64,000 bases of DNA from Rhodospirillales bacterium (GCA_020638395.1 JACKIP010000007.1:19206-83205), one strand, 5' to 3'. Counted from the first letter of the stretch, positions 42,539-51,811 are shown. Program-made: numbers and translations. Notes: a model not told the origin generated them from the letters alone.

Positions 42539-42640
42539 TATAGGAACCTTCGCAAAAGCCCCGACTCGTCATTCTGAGCCGCAGGCGAAGAATCTTAAGC
42601 CCATGAAAACAAAAGATTCTTCGCTTCGCTCAGAATGACG
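42539..42640. mobile_element. Family B element lacking its right terminal repeat
   Basis: Left arm TATAGGAACCTTCGCAAAAG and the full core from CGTCATTCTGAGCC to CAGAATGACG. Repeat D follows directly where the right arm should be. Confidence 0.75.
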
Positions 42641-42647
42641 AGTTCGT

Positions 42648-42741
42648 TGATTTTTAACCGCGAAAGACGCAGGGAGCACAGAGAGTATTCCCCCTTGGCG
42701 ACCTTTGCGCTTCATAGCGTTCTTTGCGTGAACGATGAAAC
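42648..42741. repeat. Repeat D copy 2 (inverted)
   Basis: Read on the minus strand it matches the copy at 10831-10922, including TTCACGCAAAGAACGC and GAAGCGCAAAGGTCGCCAAG. Confidence 0.75.
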
Positions 42742-42752
42742 GATAAATTCTG

Positions 42753-42874
42753 AACCGCAAAGTAAGACAAAGTAAAACAAAGTTCTTTCGGTTTTTACAA
42801 AAACCTCTGCGCCCTCTGCGTCTCTGCGGTTATAAATCAGTATGGATCACACGCACAAAGGCGTGTGATGACGG
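42753..42874. repeat. Repeat E copy 1
   Basis: About 122 bp running from AACCGCAAAGTAAGACAAAG through CTGCGTCTCTGCGGTTATAA to CACACGCACAAAGGCGTGTG. The same composite is at 62287-62398. It ends in a GTGTGATG hairpin just past the mutS stop. Confidence 0.8.
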
Positions 42875-42890
42875 CAAAAACGTTTCGATT

Positions 42891-45446
42891 TTAGGTTTTT
42901 ATAGTGTCCTTTAGGCGGTATAGAAAATCCAGAGCCTCCTTTGGCGAAAGAGTATCCGGGTTGATCTCTTCCAGCATTTTTTCGGTTGTTGAGGCGGTGC
43001 GTTCTTCCGGGATGTGCGCTGAAAACAGTGGGAGGCTTTCACTCAGGCTGGTCAGTGCGGAGGAGCGGTCTTTTGATTCGAGGGTTTTCAGAATTTGCCC
43101 GGCGCGCTTGATAACACCTTCCGGCAATCCGGCGAGTTTTGCGACATGTATGCCATAGGAGCGGTCCGCTGCGCCGTCCCCAACACTATGCAGGAAGATA
43201 ATATCGCCTTTCCACTCCCGTACCTGCATTGAGTGACAGGACAGGCGCGGTAACGTTCCGGTAAGCTGGGTTAATTCGTGGTAGTGCGTTGCGAATAAGG
43301 CCCGGCATTGATTGTGATGGTGCAAATGCTCCACACAGGCCCAGGCAATCGATAGACCATCAAAGGTTGCGGTTCCCCGTCCGATTTCATCCAGAATAAC
43401 AAGGCTGCGCTCTGTTGCCCGCGTCAGGATCGTTGCGGTTTCGACCATCTCAACCATAAAGGTCGAGCGTCCGCGTGCCAGATCATCGGAGGCTCCCACC
43501 CGGCTGAAAACCCGGTCAATAATTCCGATATGCGCTGTACGTGCCGGCACGTACGCCCCCATCTGGGCCAGTATGGCTATCAGGGCATTCTGGCGTAAAA
43601 AAGTCGATTTTCCCGCCATATTGGGGCCGGTTAACAGCCAGAGATTTTGCGCTTTTGACAGATCACAATCATTCGGAACGAAAGTGTTTTTGCTTTCCTG
43701 CAACGCTTTTTCGACCACCGGGTGACGCACGCCTTCCAGCCTGAATGCCGTGCTGTCATCAATCTTCGGACAAATGTAGGTTTCCTGCGCCGCCAGCTCT
43801 GCCAGCCCGGCCAGCACATCCAGCGTGGCAAGTGCTTTGGCGCATGTACGGATATCTTCTGCCAGATCGCGCAGCACATTCAGGAAATTCTGGAAATGCT
43901 CCAGCTCCAGAGCCAGCGCCCGTTCCTCTGCCTGCGATAAATCCCGCTCCAGATCCGCCAGTTCGGTTGTCGTGAAGCGGACTGCATTGGCCATGGTCTG
44001 GCGGTGAATGAACGGGTTGGGATTGTCATTTTCCGCTTTGAAGTTCAGGAGGCTCTCTCCATTCTTGGACGGCACTTCAATAAAATAACCCAGTACATTG
44101 TTAAAGCTTATTTTTAAGCGGTCAAGGCCCGTCATGTTTTTATATCTGGCCTGTAGCTCTGCGATATTTTTCCGGTTTCCGGATTTGAGCGTTTTTAAAT
44201 GATCGAGCGCGGGATCAAACCCCTCCCGAATAAAATTCCCATCGCGCAGCAGGGCCGGCGGTTCGTCGAGCAGGGCGCTCCGCAAAGTCTCCAGAAAAGC
44301 AGCGGTGTCGGTGCTGATGCTCAGATCTGCTAACAGAGTATCGAGGACCTCGCCGGATTTTGGTCGCAGAAGAATCCTCATCTGGCACGCGGAATCTAAT
44401 CCCTGCCGGATCATCAATAAATCACGGGGGCCGCCGCGTTGTGCGGTCAGGCGGGACAGTGCCCGCTCCATATCCGGAACCGATTTCAGCAGGCGGCGGA
44501 CATCTTCGCGCAGATAGAAATTTTCAAAAAAGAGTGTTATCTGCGCCTGCCGTAAATGAATGGCGGCCACATCGCACAGAGGATTTGATAGCCAGATTTG
44601 CAGCATCCGCGCTCCGGCCCCGCTGATGGTCCGGTCAATGGTATGGAGGAGGGAGCCTTTACGCTCTCCGGCAAGGGTCCGTGTCAGCTCCAGATTACGC
44701 CGTGTGGCGGCATCAATCTCCATGATCTCGGTGTCGGTCATCACCTGAGGTTTGGAAATATGCGGAATCTGTGCGATCTGGGTTTGCCGGACATAATCAA
44801 TCAAGGCTCCGGCGGCGGAAATCTCGCTGCGGCGGTGAATTCCCTGAACATCCAGCGCGTCGATTTTGAAAAAGTCTTTCAGACGGCGGTCATTGGCCTG
44901 AAAGTCGAACAGATATTCCGGCTTGACGGTAAATTTATCGCCGTACGTATCCCAGGCACTATCCAGAGTATCATTATCGAGCAAATGCTCTCCGATCAAA
45001 ATTTCACTGGGATTGAGACGCTCCAGAACAGAGGGCAGGTTTCCCGGCTCGCAGGTCTGGACCTGAAACGTCCCGGTTGACAGCTCCAGCCATGCCACGC
45101 CGACCTCCCCGCCCATATAGGAAATCGCGGCCATATAATTATTTTCATGGGAGTCCAGAAGATTATCCTCGGTCAGGGTGCCGCTGGTCACAACCCGGAC
45201 AACATCCCGCCGGACAAGCGCTTTGTGCCCGCCTCTGGCTTTTGCCTCTTCCGGCGTTTCAACCTGTTCGCAAATGGCGACTTTAAATCCGGCCTTAATC
45301 AATTTGGCCAGATAGCTTTCATGCGCATGCCAGGGAACGCCGCACATCGGGATGTCATCTCCCTGATTTTTGCCGCGTCTGGTCAGGGTAATGTCAAGAG
45401 CCTCGGACGCCTTGATCGCATCGTCAAGCAACTGACTACAAAACAC
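42891..45446 (-). CDS. mutS: DNA mismatch repair protein MutS, 5' end apparently lost
   Basis: Core ATPase and clamp of mismatch repair. 851 aa from a GTG at 45446. Homology begins at LLDDAIKASEALDITLTRRG and continues through PMCGVPWHAHESYLAKLI; later domains show AATRRNLELTRTLAG, GPNMAGKSTFLRQNALIA (Walker A) and DEIGRGTATFDGLSIAW. The usual start, about 35 residues with the Phe-x-Glu mismatch wedge and FYRMGDFYELF, is absent. Upstream codons give unrelated sequence until a TAA near 45550, and no ATG or ribosome site is seen. The deletion may be real or an assembly fault; mismatch binding would be impaired. Confidence 0.9.
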   Translation of the reverse strand: MFCSQLLDDAIKASEALDITLTRRGKNQGDDIPMCGVPWHAHESYLAKLIKAGFKVAICEQVETPEEAKARGGHKALVRRDVVRVVTSGTLTEDNLLDSHENNYMAAISYMGGEVGVAWLELSTGTFQVQTCEPGNLPSVLERLNPSEILIGEHLLDNDTLDSAWDTYGDKFTVKPEYLFDFQANDRRLKDFFKIDALDVQGIHRRSEISAAGALIDYVRQTQIAQIPHISKPQVMTDTEIMEIDAATRRNLELTRTLAGERKGSLLHTIDRTISGAGARMLQIWLSNPLCDVAAIHLRQAQITLFFENFYLREDVRRLLKSVPDMERALSRLTAQRGGPRDLLMIRQGLDSACQMRILLRPKSGEVLDTLLADLSISTDTAAFLETLRSALLDEPPALLRDGNFIREGFDPALDHLKTLKSGNRKNIAELQARYKNMTGLDRLKISFNNVLGYFIEVPSKNGESLLNFKAENDNPNPFIHRQTMANAVRFTTTELADLERDLSQAEERALALELEHFQNFLNVLRDLAEDIRTCAKALATLDVLAGLAELAAQETYICPKIDDSTAFRLEGVRHPVVEKALQESKNTFVPNDCDLSKAQNLWLLTGPNMAGKSTFLRQNALIAILAQMGAYVPARTAHIGIIDRVFSRVGASDDLARGRSTFMVEMVETATILTRATERSLVILDEIGRGTATFDGLSIAWACVEHLHHHNQCRALFATHYHELTQLTGTLPRLSCHSMQVREWKGDIIFLHSVGDGAADRSYGIHVAKLAGLPEGVIKRAGQILKTLESKDRSSALTSLSESLPLFSAHIPEERTASTTEKMLEEINPDTLSPKEALDFLYRLKDTIKT

Positions 45447-45570
45447 AGTCTGGTCAATATTGCCGGGAATATCAGCAAACCATTTATATTGATGGGCAAG
45501 CGCAAACCGGATATGGAACCGCCTGCAAAAATCAGGATGGAACCTGGCAGATTTCCAACTAAAGTTTTAA

Positions 45571-45596
45571 AAGAGGCCGAAAGGCCTCTTTTTTTT
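45571..45596. terminator. Intrinsic terminator between dut and mutS
   Basis: AAGAGGCC, a GAAA loop and GGCCTCTT followed by T8, with an A run on the other side. It ends the dut transcript on the minus strand and lies about 125 bp before the mutS GTG. Confidence 0.9.
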
Positions 45597-45630
45597 GATT
45601 TTTGATAGAGAGACTGCTCGACTAGGTTTT

Positions 45631-46098
45631 CTAGCCTTTTGTCCCCGTCGAGCCAAACCCGCCTGCACCGCGTTCCGTATCATCGAGGGCCTCGACGACA
45701 TTCCAGGAAATTTTTTCATAGCGGGCAATGATCATTTGGGCGATCCGCATGCCGCGCTCGATCGTAAATTGTTCCTGTCCCAGATTCGCAAGAATGACCT
45801 GAATTTCTCCGCGATAGTCTGCATCAATTGTGCCGGGGGAGTTCAAAACAGTAATGCCGTTTTTCAGAGCCAGGCCGGAGCGCGGACGAACCTGTGCTTC
45901 ATATCCGGCCGGAAGCGCAATGGCTATTCCCGTGGGAATAAGCATCCGTTCCCCTGGGTGGAGTTCAACGGCTTCCTCAATCGCAGCGCTTAAATCCATT
46001 CCTGCAGACAAATTGGTGGTATAGGCAGGTAACTTTAATCCCACGGCATGGGGAAGTGCCTGAATCTCAACGGAAAGAGTTTCTGCGTGTCCGAACAT
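45631..46098 (-). CDS. dut: dUTP diphosphatase
   Basis: Hydrolyses dUTP to dUMP, keeping uracil out of DNA. Full length (155 aa) and trimeric type. Motifs seen: AGMDLSAA, PRSGLALKNGITVLNSPG, TIDADYRGEIQVILAN, GMRIAQMI and the C-terminal RGAGGFGSTG arm that closes the active site. AAAGGAC precedes the ATG. A terminator follows its stop. Confidence 0.97.
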   Translation of the reverse strand: MFGHAETLSVEIQALPHAVGLKLPAYTTNLSAGMDLSAAIEEAVELHPGERMLIPTGIAIALPAGYEAQVRPRSGLALKNGITVLNSPGTIDADYRGEIQVILANLGQEQFTIERGMRIAQMIIARYEKISWNVVEALDDTERGAGGFGSTGTKG

Positions 46099-46155
46099 AA
46101 ATAGAGGTCCTTTTGTTTAATTGTCTGATGTTTGTAGCATACTCGGCAGCATAAA

Positions 46156-46184
46156 AAAAGCTCCGCGATGAACGGAGCTTTTTA
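46156..46184. terminator. Intrinsic terminator, bidirectional
   Basis: AAAGCTCCG and CGGAGCTTT around a 7-base loop, with A and T runs on the two sides. It lies 26 bp past the stop of the acidic membrane protein gene on the minus strand. Confidence 0.88.
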
Positions 46185-46209
46185 TATTTTTTAGGAAAGT
46201 ATTCTTGTG

Positions 46210-46809
46210 TTACTGACCTGCAGCTGGCTCTGTAGAGGTTGCGTTCTCAATCGCTTTTTTCGTATCAGAAATCATGTCTTTCATATCTTCTGAAGCTTCA
46301 GACGCCATCATATCAGCCTCTTGCTCAATGCTTTCAAGAACATTGCTGCTGTGCTCTTCAACGTCGTCTTCGACGTCAAATGCACCGCCATCTTCTTCTG
46401 TATCAGTTGCAGCAGGAGCTTCATCTTCATGCTCATGAGTCATGTCAGTCGCATCGTGAGCTGCATCTGTTGCTTCTTCAGCTGCATCATCGGACATTTC
46501 TCCCAGATCATCCATTGCATCAGCCGCAGAATCAACGGCGTCCGTTGCCATGCCATGTGCAGACTCGGCCGTATCATGAGCCATGTCTGAAGCTTCTTCC
46601 GCAGCAGCATCAACCGTATCAGAGGCCTGATGCATCATATCAGACGCACCGTTCATCGCATCGTCCATCATGTCGCCAGCGGCTGGCTCCATAGATGCCA
46701 GAGAAGACGAACCGTCATCGGACATATTTTTGTAAACAGCATCAAATGCGTAAATGCCTCCGAACAGGATAACGGCAGCAAATACCGCAGATTTCATCAT
46801 TGTATTCAT
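46210..46809 (-). CDS. Acidic Asp/Ala/Met-rich membrane-anchored protein
   Basis: 199 aa from ATG 46809 (AAAGG lies 8 bp upstream; a GTG at 46818 is an alternative). One N-terminal membrane helix (VFAAVILFGGIYAFDAVY) is followed by a long acidic, repetitive tail of Asp, Glu, Ala, Met and Ser (AEEASDMAHDTAESAHGMAT, EEATDAAHDATDMTHEHEDE) that looks like an amphipathic helix. No family recognised. The pattern recalls LEA-like or apolipoprotein-like tails; function unknown. Confidence 0.7.
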   Translation of the reverse strand: MNTMMKSAVFAAVILFGGIYAFDAVYKNMSDDGSSSLASMEPAAGDMMDDAMNGASDMMHQASDTVDAAAEEASDMAHDTAESAHGMATDAVDSAADAMDDLGEMSDDAAEEATDAAHDATDMTHEHEDEAPAATDTEEDGGAFDVEDDVEEHSSNVLESIEQEADMMASEASEDMKDMISDTKKAIENATSTEPAAGQ

Positions 46810-46911
46810 AGTGGTCACCTTTAGTTGTACATAATTAAAAAAACAGTCTTTAACAATTACAGTCCTTCCCGTTAAAAAGCAACGGGTTTTTTTGATTCTT
46901 TTACCAAAGAA

Positions 46912-47688
46912 TCAAGGCTTTATGCCGCTATGAATTGCTGCGATGCCGAAAGAAAGATTGCGAACGGCACTGTGTTTGAACCCGGCTTGCCCCATGCGAC
47001 GAACGAGTTGTTCCTGCGTTGGAAACTTGCGAATGCTTTCGATCAGATACTGATAACTTTCCCGGTCATGAGCAATTTTTTCACCAAGAGTCGGGATGAC
47101 TTTGTCGGAATACAGGTCATAGATCTTGTCCAGAACGGGAATTTGCACATGCGAGAATTCCAGACAGAAAAAGCGTCCGCCGGGCTTTAATACGCGCAGA
47201 GCTTCCTTCAAAGCCGTGTCAATATGGGTCACATTGCGCAGGCCGAACGCAATGGTGTAGACATCCTGCGAGCTGTCTTCCAGCGGTAGATACTCGGCAT
47301 TCCCGCAGATCCAGTTGAAGGCCAGTCCCTCACCTGTATTCATGGCCCGATCCCGTCCGACCGAAAGCATATTGGGGTTAAGATCGAGAAGGGTAATTTG
47401 TGTCTCTGATTCCGACGGATTTGTAAATTTTTCGAGTTTTTTTCTGATTCGGAACGCGATGTCTCCGGTGCCTCCGGCAACATCAAGGTAATTCAGGCCG
47501 GGTCTGGGGCGAATCATACGCACAAATGCATCTTTCCAGGGGCGGTGTATTCCCAGCGACATCAGATCATTCATCAGATCGTAATTTTCGGCAACGGAGT
47601 CAAAAACACCCCGCACCAGCCCGGTTTTCTCTTCCGGAGTGACGGATTTTTCGCCGAACCATTCACTTTCTGGGTTGCTTTTCGTCAT
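46912..47688 (-). CDS. ubiE: Bifunctional quinone methyltransferase UbiE
   Basis: C-methylates the benzoquinone ring in ubiquinone (and menaquinone) synthesis. 258 aa. VRGVFDSVAENYDLMNDLMS is the UbiE opening, LNYLDVAGGTGDIAFRI the SAM site, and FGLRNVTHIDTALKEALRVL, KPGGRFFCLEFS the end signature. It diverges from murJ by 38 bp. Confidence 0.96.
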   Translation of the reverse strand: MTKSNPESEWFGEKSVTPEEKTGLVRGVFDSVAENYDLMNDLMSLGIHRPWKDAFVRMIRPRPGLNYLDVAGGTGDIAFRIRKKLEKFTNPSESETQITLLDLNPNMLSVGRDRAMNTGEGLAFNWICGNAEYLPLEDSSQDVYTIAFGLRNVTHIDTALKEALRVLKPGGRFFCLEFSHVQIPVLDKIYDLYSDKVIPTLGEKIAHDRESYQYLIESIRKFPTQEQLVRRMGQAGFKHSAVRNLSFGIAAIHSGIKP

Positions 47689-47726
47689 AAAAAAGAGTTC
47701 TCGCCTTTATTAGAAAGGACAATATA

Positions 47727-49280
47727 ATGCAAAACGAAAAATATCCAAGGTCCTATCGCATGAAACTTTTCAAAGCTATGGCAACAGTTGCCGGACTCAC
47801 GGGAATCTCTCGAATCGGGGGATTTGTACGCGATGTCATGACTGCGAATATTCTGGGGGCCGGGCCTGTGGCAGATGCCTTCTTCGTGGCATTGAAACTC
47901 CCGAATTTTTTCCGGAAAGTCACGGCAGAGGGCGCTTTCAGTGTCTCTTTTGTTCCGAAATATGCCGAGGTTCTGGAGAAAGACGGGCAGGAACGTGCCG
48001 AGCTTTTTGCCAGCCGGACGTTCTCGATGATGCTGTTATGGCTATCCGGGTTAACCCTGTTTTTTATGGCGATTATGCCGGTCGTGATTTACCTGATCGC
48101 CCCGGGGTTTCAGGATGACCCGGAGCGCTATGATCTGGCCGTGATCCTGTCGCGAATCACCTTTCCGTACCTGTTATTGATGTCTCTTACAGCTCTGCTC
48201 GGCGGGGTTATGAATGCGCATGACAAATTCGGTCCCTTTGCATTTGCACCAACTCTGTTCAACCTGTCTTTGATTGTGGCACTGCTATGTACCGGATATT
48301 TCGAAAATGCCGGATATGCAATGTCATGGGGCGTGTTTGCTGCCGGAGTTTTGCAGTTTCTATACCTTTGGATCTCTGCCCGGCGCGCAGGACTAAAGAT
48401 AACACTTACGAAACCGGTGATGTCAGATAATATCAAGGCCGTATTCCGCCGTATGGGGCCGGGATTGATCGGGGCAGGCGTCCTGCAGATCAATCTGTTT
48501 GCTGATCTGATGATTGCGTCTTTTTTACAGGAGGGCTCTATTTCTTACCTGTATTACGCGGATCGTCTGAACCAGTTGCCTCTGGGCGTGATCGGAATTG
48601 CTGTCGGGACGGCTCTGTTACCGATGTTGACGCGGGAAATGGCGGCAAATAACAGAGACGAAGCGCGAAAATTATTCAACCGCGCCCTTGAGGTCTGTTT
48701 GCTGTTAGGGCTGCCGGCTGCGTGCGGGTTGCTCATTATTCCGCACCTTTTGATACAGGCGTTATTCGAGCACGGCGCCTTTACAGCCAGCGACACATAT
48801 CTGACCGGATATGTGCTGATCGGCTATGCGGTCGGATTGCCGGCCTATATCGGGGTGAAGGTGTTATCCTCAACCTTCTGGGCGCAGGGAGACACCAAAA
48901 CGCCGGTAAAAATCGCAATTATGACGACCAGCGCCAATATCATTCTGGGCCTGACCCTGATTCAGTTCATTGGAGTTATGGGGATTACGCTGGCAACAGG
49001 GCTCACCGGATGGATGCAGTATTTCCTGCTCAAGGCACGGGTAAGCCCTGGTATGACCTACGACACCCGGCTGAAAACCGTCTTTCCAAAAATTCTGCTT
49101 GCCGTTGCGGCGATGGCTGTTTTTCTGGCGGGAGGGGCTTACCTTCTTTCAGGGATCAACGAAATCCTCCGGATTGTGGTGCTGATGACCGGGGCGATGG
49201 CTGTGTATGCCGGCGCAATTTTGGGATTAAACGTTATCAAGCCCGCTGACTTCAAAAGATATTTTCGCCGGAGTCGCTGA
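47727..49280 (+). CDS. murJ: Lipid II flippase MurJ
   Basis: Moves lipid II across the inner membrane. 517 aa with about 14 membrane helices. SRIGGFVRDVMTANILGAGP near the N-terminus and FFRKVTAEGAFSVSFVPKYA are MviN/MurJ hallmarks, with PYLLLMSLTALLGGVMNAHD later. An ATG at 47760 is possible, but AGGA before 47727 favours the longer form. trpS follows after about 105 bp. Confidence 0.95.
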   Translation: MQNEKYPRSYRMKLFKAMATVAGLTGISRIGGFVRDVMTANILGAGPVADAFFVALKLPNFFRKVTAEGAFSVSFVPKYAEVLEKDGQERAELFASRTFSMMLLWLSGLTLFFMAIMPVVIYLIAPGFQDDPERYDLAVILSRITFPYLLLMSLTALLGGVMNAHDKFGPFAFAPTLFNLSLIVALLCTGYFENAGYAMSWGVFAAGVLQFLYLWISARRAGLKITLTKPVMSDNIKAVFRRMGPGLIGAGVLQINLFADLMIASFLQEGSISYLYYADRLNQLPLGVIGIAVGTALLPMLTREMAANNRDEARKLFNRALEVCLLLGLPAACGLLIIPHLLIQALFEHGAFTASDTYLTGYVLIGYAVGLPAYIGVKVLSSTFWAQGDTKTPVKIAIMTTSANIILGLTLIQFIGVMGITLATGLTGWMQYFLLKARVSPGMTYDTRLKTVFPKILLAVAAMAVFLAGGAYLLSGINEILRIVVLMTGAMAVYAGAILGLNVIKPADFKRYFRRSR

Positions 49281-49384
49281 TTTTTAGCCGTTTAGAATAA
49301 GAATAAAGCATATTTCTGCTCGCCTTCTCTGCGGCTCTGCGGTAATAAAGTAAAAACCAGTAAATAATAAGGATACGTATTACG

Positions 49385-50386
49385 ATGGGACGCATTTTTT
49401 CAGGGATACAGCCGACGAACCGGCTTCATTTGGGGAATTACCTCGGTGCCCTGAAAAACTGGGTCACGATGCAACGGACCACAGAGCATGACTGTATCTT
49501 TTGCGTCGTCGATCTGCACGCCATCACAGTACCGCAAGATCCGGCGCAACTGGCGCAATCGACCCGCGAAATGGCGGCGGCCTATATCGCCGCCGGAATC
49601 GATCCGGTCAAATCAATTGTCTTTCCGCAATCTGCCGTGCCAGAGCATTCCCAGCTTATGTGGTTGTTGTCGACCATTACCCAGATTGGCAAGCTTGATC
49701 GCATGACTCAGTTTAAGGACAAAGCCGGAAAAAACGCCGAAAAAACAGGATTAGGACTTTATGCCTATCCCGTATTGATGGCAGCGGATATTCTGCTCTA
49801 TAAAGCTACGCATGTTCCGGTCGGGGAAGATCAGAAACAACATGTCGAGCTGGCACGGGAAATTGTCGGAACGTTCACCCATCGCTTCGGGGAATTATTT
49901 CCGGAGCCGGAACCGATTATCCGTGCGCAGGGGGCCCGCATTATGAGCTTGCGCGATGGCTCCGCCAAAATGAGCAAATCGGCAGAAAGCGACATGAGCC
50001 GGATCAATATGACGGATGATGCTGATTTAATCGCACAGAAATTCAAAAAAGCCAAAACAGATGCGGACTCCGTCCCGTCTTCCGTTGAGGAGTGGGAAGG
50101 GCGTCCGGAAGCGAAAAACCTTCTGACCATCTATGCCGAGCTGGCAGAGGAGCCGATGGAGACTGTCTTCCGTCAATTTGGCGGGCAGCAGTTTTCTGCC
50201 TTGAAAACCGCCCTGGCAGATCTGGCCGTTGAGAAGCTGGCTCCGATTTCGCAGGAAATGAATCGTCTGATGAATGATGTCACAGAGATCGACAGAATTT
50301 TAAAAGACGGCGCACAGCGGGCGCGGGAGATTGCCACGCCGGTTCTAAAAGACGTACAGGATCGAATGGGATTTTTAAGGCTGTAA
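49385..50386 (+). CDS. trpS: Tryptophanyl-tRNA synthetase
   Basis: Charges tRNA-Trp. Full length (333 aa), class Ic. The HIGH-type motif lies in GIQPTNRLHLGNYLG, and the KMSKS loop is SAKMSKSAES. DLHAITVPQDPAQL and MLAADILLYKATHVPVGEDQ (reading LMAADILLYKATHVPVGEDQ) are typical. Stop lies 5 bp before the convergent CHAP gene. Confidence 0.97.
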   Translation: MGRIFSGIQPTNRLHLGNYLGALKNWVTMQRTTEHDCIFCVVDLHAITVPQDPAQLAQSTREMAAAYIAAGIDPVKSIVFPQSAVPEHSQLMWLLSTITQIGKLDRMTQFKDKAGKNAEKTGLGLYAYPVLMAADILLYKATHVPVGEDQKQHVELAREIVGTFTHRFGELFPEPEPIIRAQGARIMSLRDGSAKMSKSAESDMSRINMTDDADLIAQKFKKAKTDADSVPSSVEEWEGRPEAKNLLTIYAELAEEPMETVFRQFGGQQFSALKTALADLAVEKLAPISQEMNRLMNDVTEIDRILKDGAQRAREIATPVLKDVQDRMGFLRL

Positions 50387-50391
50387 AAGGA

Positions 50392-50886
50392 TTACTGGTA
50401 AATAAATCCGTAGGCCGGGTAGGGCAGGCCATAGGCGTTAATGTCTTTATTCCAGAAGCGTAAGAGGCTCCAGTCATTGTGGGGCGAGAGGTCTTCAACC
50501 AGCATCTTTTCATAGATCACGCGGCGGCTGTCGAAATCACTCCCCCAGTTGCTATGCGTGACGGTAATATGGCGGCGGTCACGGATGCCTGTCACGACTG
50601 CGAGGTGTCCCCGTGTCAGCTTTGTTGTTTTGGCCAGAACGAGGACGGCTCCGGTTTGTGGCCGGGTGCCGCGGCGGGCTTCCGAAGTTTGAGACCACCA
50701 TGTGTAGGCATCTCCGTAAATAGACAAGCCCGACACGTCCCTTGCATAGGGAACGCATTGACGTGGTTTCTCACCATAATATCCGGCCGCTTGCGGAGTG
50801 TCGAAGCGCGCAGGAGATCCCGCGCATCCTGCAAGAAGAACACAGATCAGAATATAAGAAACGGCGGTGAAAAAATGGCGGATCAC
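50392..50886 (-). CDS. CHAP-domain lipoprotein
   Basis: Predicted envelope peptidase or amidase. 164 aa from a GTG at 50886 (no nearby ATG). The lipobox CVLLAGC ends at about Cys21. The CHAP catalytic Cys is in PRQCVPYARDVSG and the His in TRGHLAVVTGI, with SNWG near the end. Such proteins often cut peptidoglycan stem peptides. Convergent with trpS. Confidence 0.85.
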   Translation of the reverse strand: MIRHFFTAVSYILICVLLAGCAGSPARFDTPQAAGYYGEKPRQCVPYARDVSGLSIYGDAYTWWSQTSEARRGTRPQTGAVLVLAKTTKLTRGHLAVVTGIRDRRHITVTHSNWGSDFDSRRVIYEKMLVEDLSPHNDWSLLRFWNKDINAYGLPYPAYGFIYQ

Positions 50887-50895
50887 GGGAGATAA

Positions 50896-51034
50896 TATAG
50901 AAACCTCTGTAAAAGGATGTGACTTTACAAAACTGTCATTCTGCGCGGAGCGAAGAATCTTTTGTTTCGACGGGTTAAGATCCTTCGCCTGCGGCTCAGG
51001 ATAATGATTCTGGACTTTTGCAGAAGTTTCTATT
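50896..51034. mobile_element. MITE-like element, family B copy 3 (139 bp, full length)
   Basis: Left arm TATAGAAACCTCTGTAAAAG, core CTGTCATTCTGCGCGGAGCG, right arm GGACTTTTGCAGAAGTTTCT. Again 139 bp, in the other orientation of the core. Lies upstream of the CHAP gene and of ubiG. Confidence 0.8.
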
Positions 51035-51094
51035 GTTTACACCTTATTCAAAACATTACTCGACTTCCGGATATCATGGCGCTAGGTTAGGATC

Positions 51095-51811
51095 ATGTCA
51101 AACCTCAATCCGAAAGAAATCGACCAGTTTACAAAGGATTCCTCTCATTGGTGGGATGAGGACGGGCCATTCAGGCCGCTTCATAAATTGACCCCGACGC
51201 GGATCGGGTATTTAAAAGATCGGATCTGCCGGAATGGCTCGATAGAAGGATGGTCCATTCTTGATATCGGCTGCGGCGGCGGGCTGGTTTCCGAGCCTTT
51301 GGCCCGATTGGGCGCGCATGTCACCGGCATTGACGCCGATGCGAACGCGATTGCGGTAGCCAAAGAACATGCGGCGGGGCAGGGAATAGCCATTGAGTAT
51401 CTGACCGGCACGGCAGAGGATCTAGACACGCAATTTGACGTTGTTCTGGCGCTTGAAATTATTGAACATGTGCCCGATCCGGCGGCTTTTGTTGAAACCT
51501 GCTTTCACCTGTGCAAACCCGGCGGACTGGTGATTTTTTCCACCCTGAATCGCACAATAAAGTCTTATGCGCTGGGGATTGTCGCGGCGGAATATATTTT
51601 GAACTGGGTTCCAAAAGGAACGCATCACTGGAAGCAGTTTGTCAAACCCTCTGAAATTGCGCGTCACGTACGCAAGTCAGGGGGAGAGGTCAGGGATATC
51701 TCTGGGCTGCGGTATAATCCCCTAACGGATAGCTTTAAGATTGATCCACATGATGTTGATGTAAATTATTTTTTAGTCGCCGGGAAAGAAACATCCGCAT
51801 CGCGCAAATAA
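51095..51811 (+). CDS. ubiG: Ubiquinone biosynthesis O-methyltransferase UbiG
   Basis: Performs both O-methylations in ubiquinone synthesis. 238 aa. HWWDEDGPFRPLHKLTPTRI near the N-terminus (typical SHWWD), ILDIGCGGGLVSEPLARLGA as the SAM site, and ALEIIEHVPDPAAFVETC. The 3' end overlaps the convergent tsaB gene by 46 bp. Confidence 0.96.
   Translation: MSNLNPKEIDQFTKDSSHWWDEDGPFRPLHKLTPTRIGYLKDRICRNGSIEGWSILDIGCGGGLVSEPLARLGAHVTGIDADANAIAVAKEHAAGQGIAIEYLTGTAEDLDTQFDVVLALEIIEHVPDPAAFVETCFHLCKPGGLVIFSTLNRTIKSYALGIVAAEYILNWVPKGTHHWKQFVKPSEIARHVRKSGGEVRDISGLRYNPLTDSFKIDPHDVDVNYFLVAGKETSASRK

Larger units (their letters stand above)
42362..42890. other. Dense repeat cluster downstream of methyltransferase
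   Basis: 529 bp without a gene. In order: an E-type fragment with ACACGGCTTCGTGCGTGTGA (about 42366-42443), an ACGAATAAACACGAAT hairpin (42469-42532), a family B element without its right arm (42539-42640), repeat D (42648-42741) and repeat E (42753-42874). The mutS stop follows at 42891. Confidence 0.8.

Noticed and set aside
45147..45605. 152-codon plus-strand frame over the mutS start
   Set aside because: Antisense to mutS and running into a terminator; no protein family seen.
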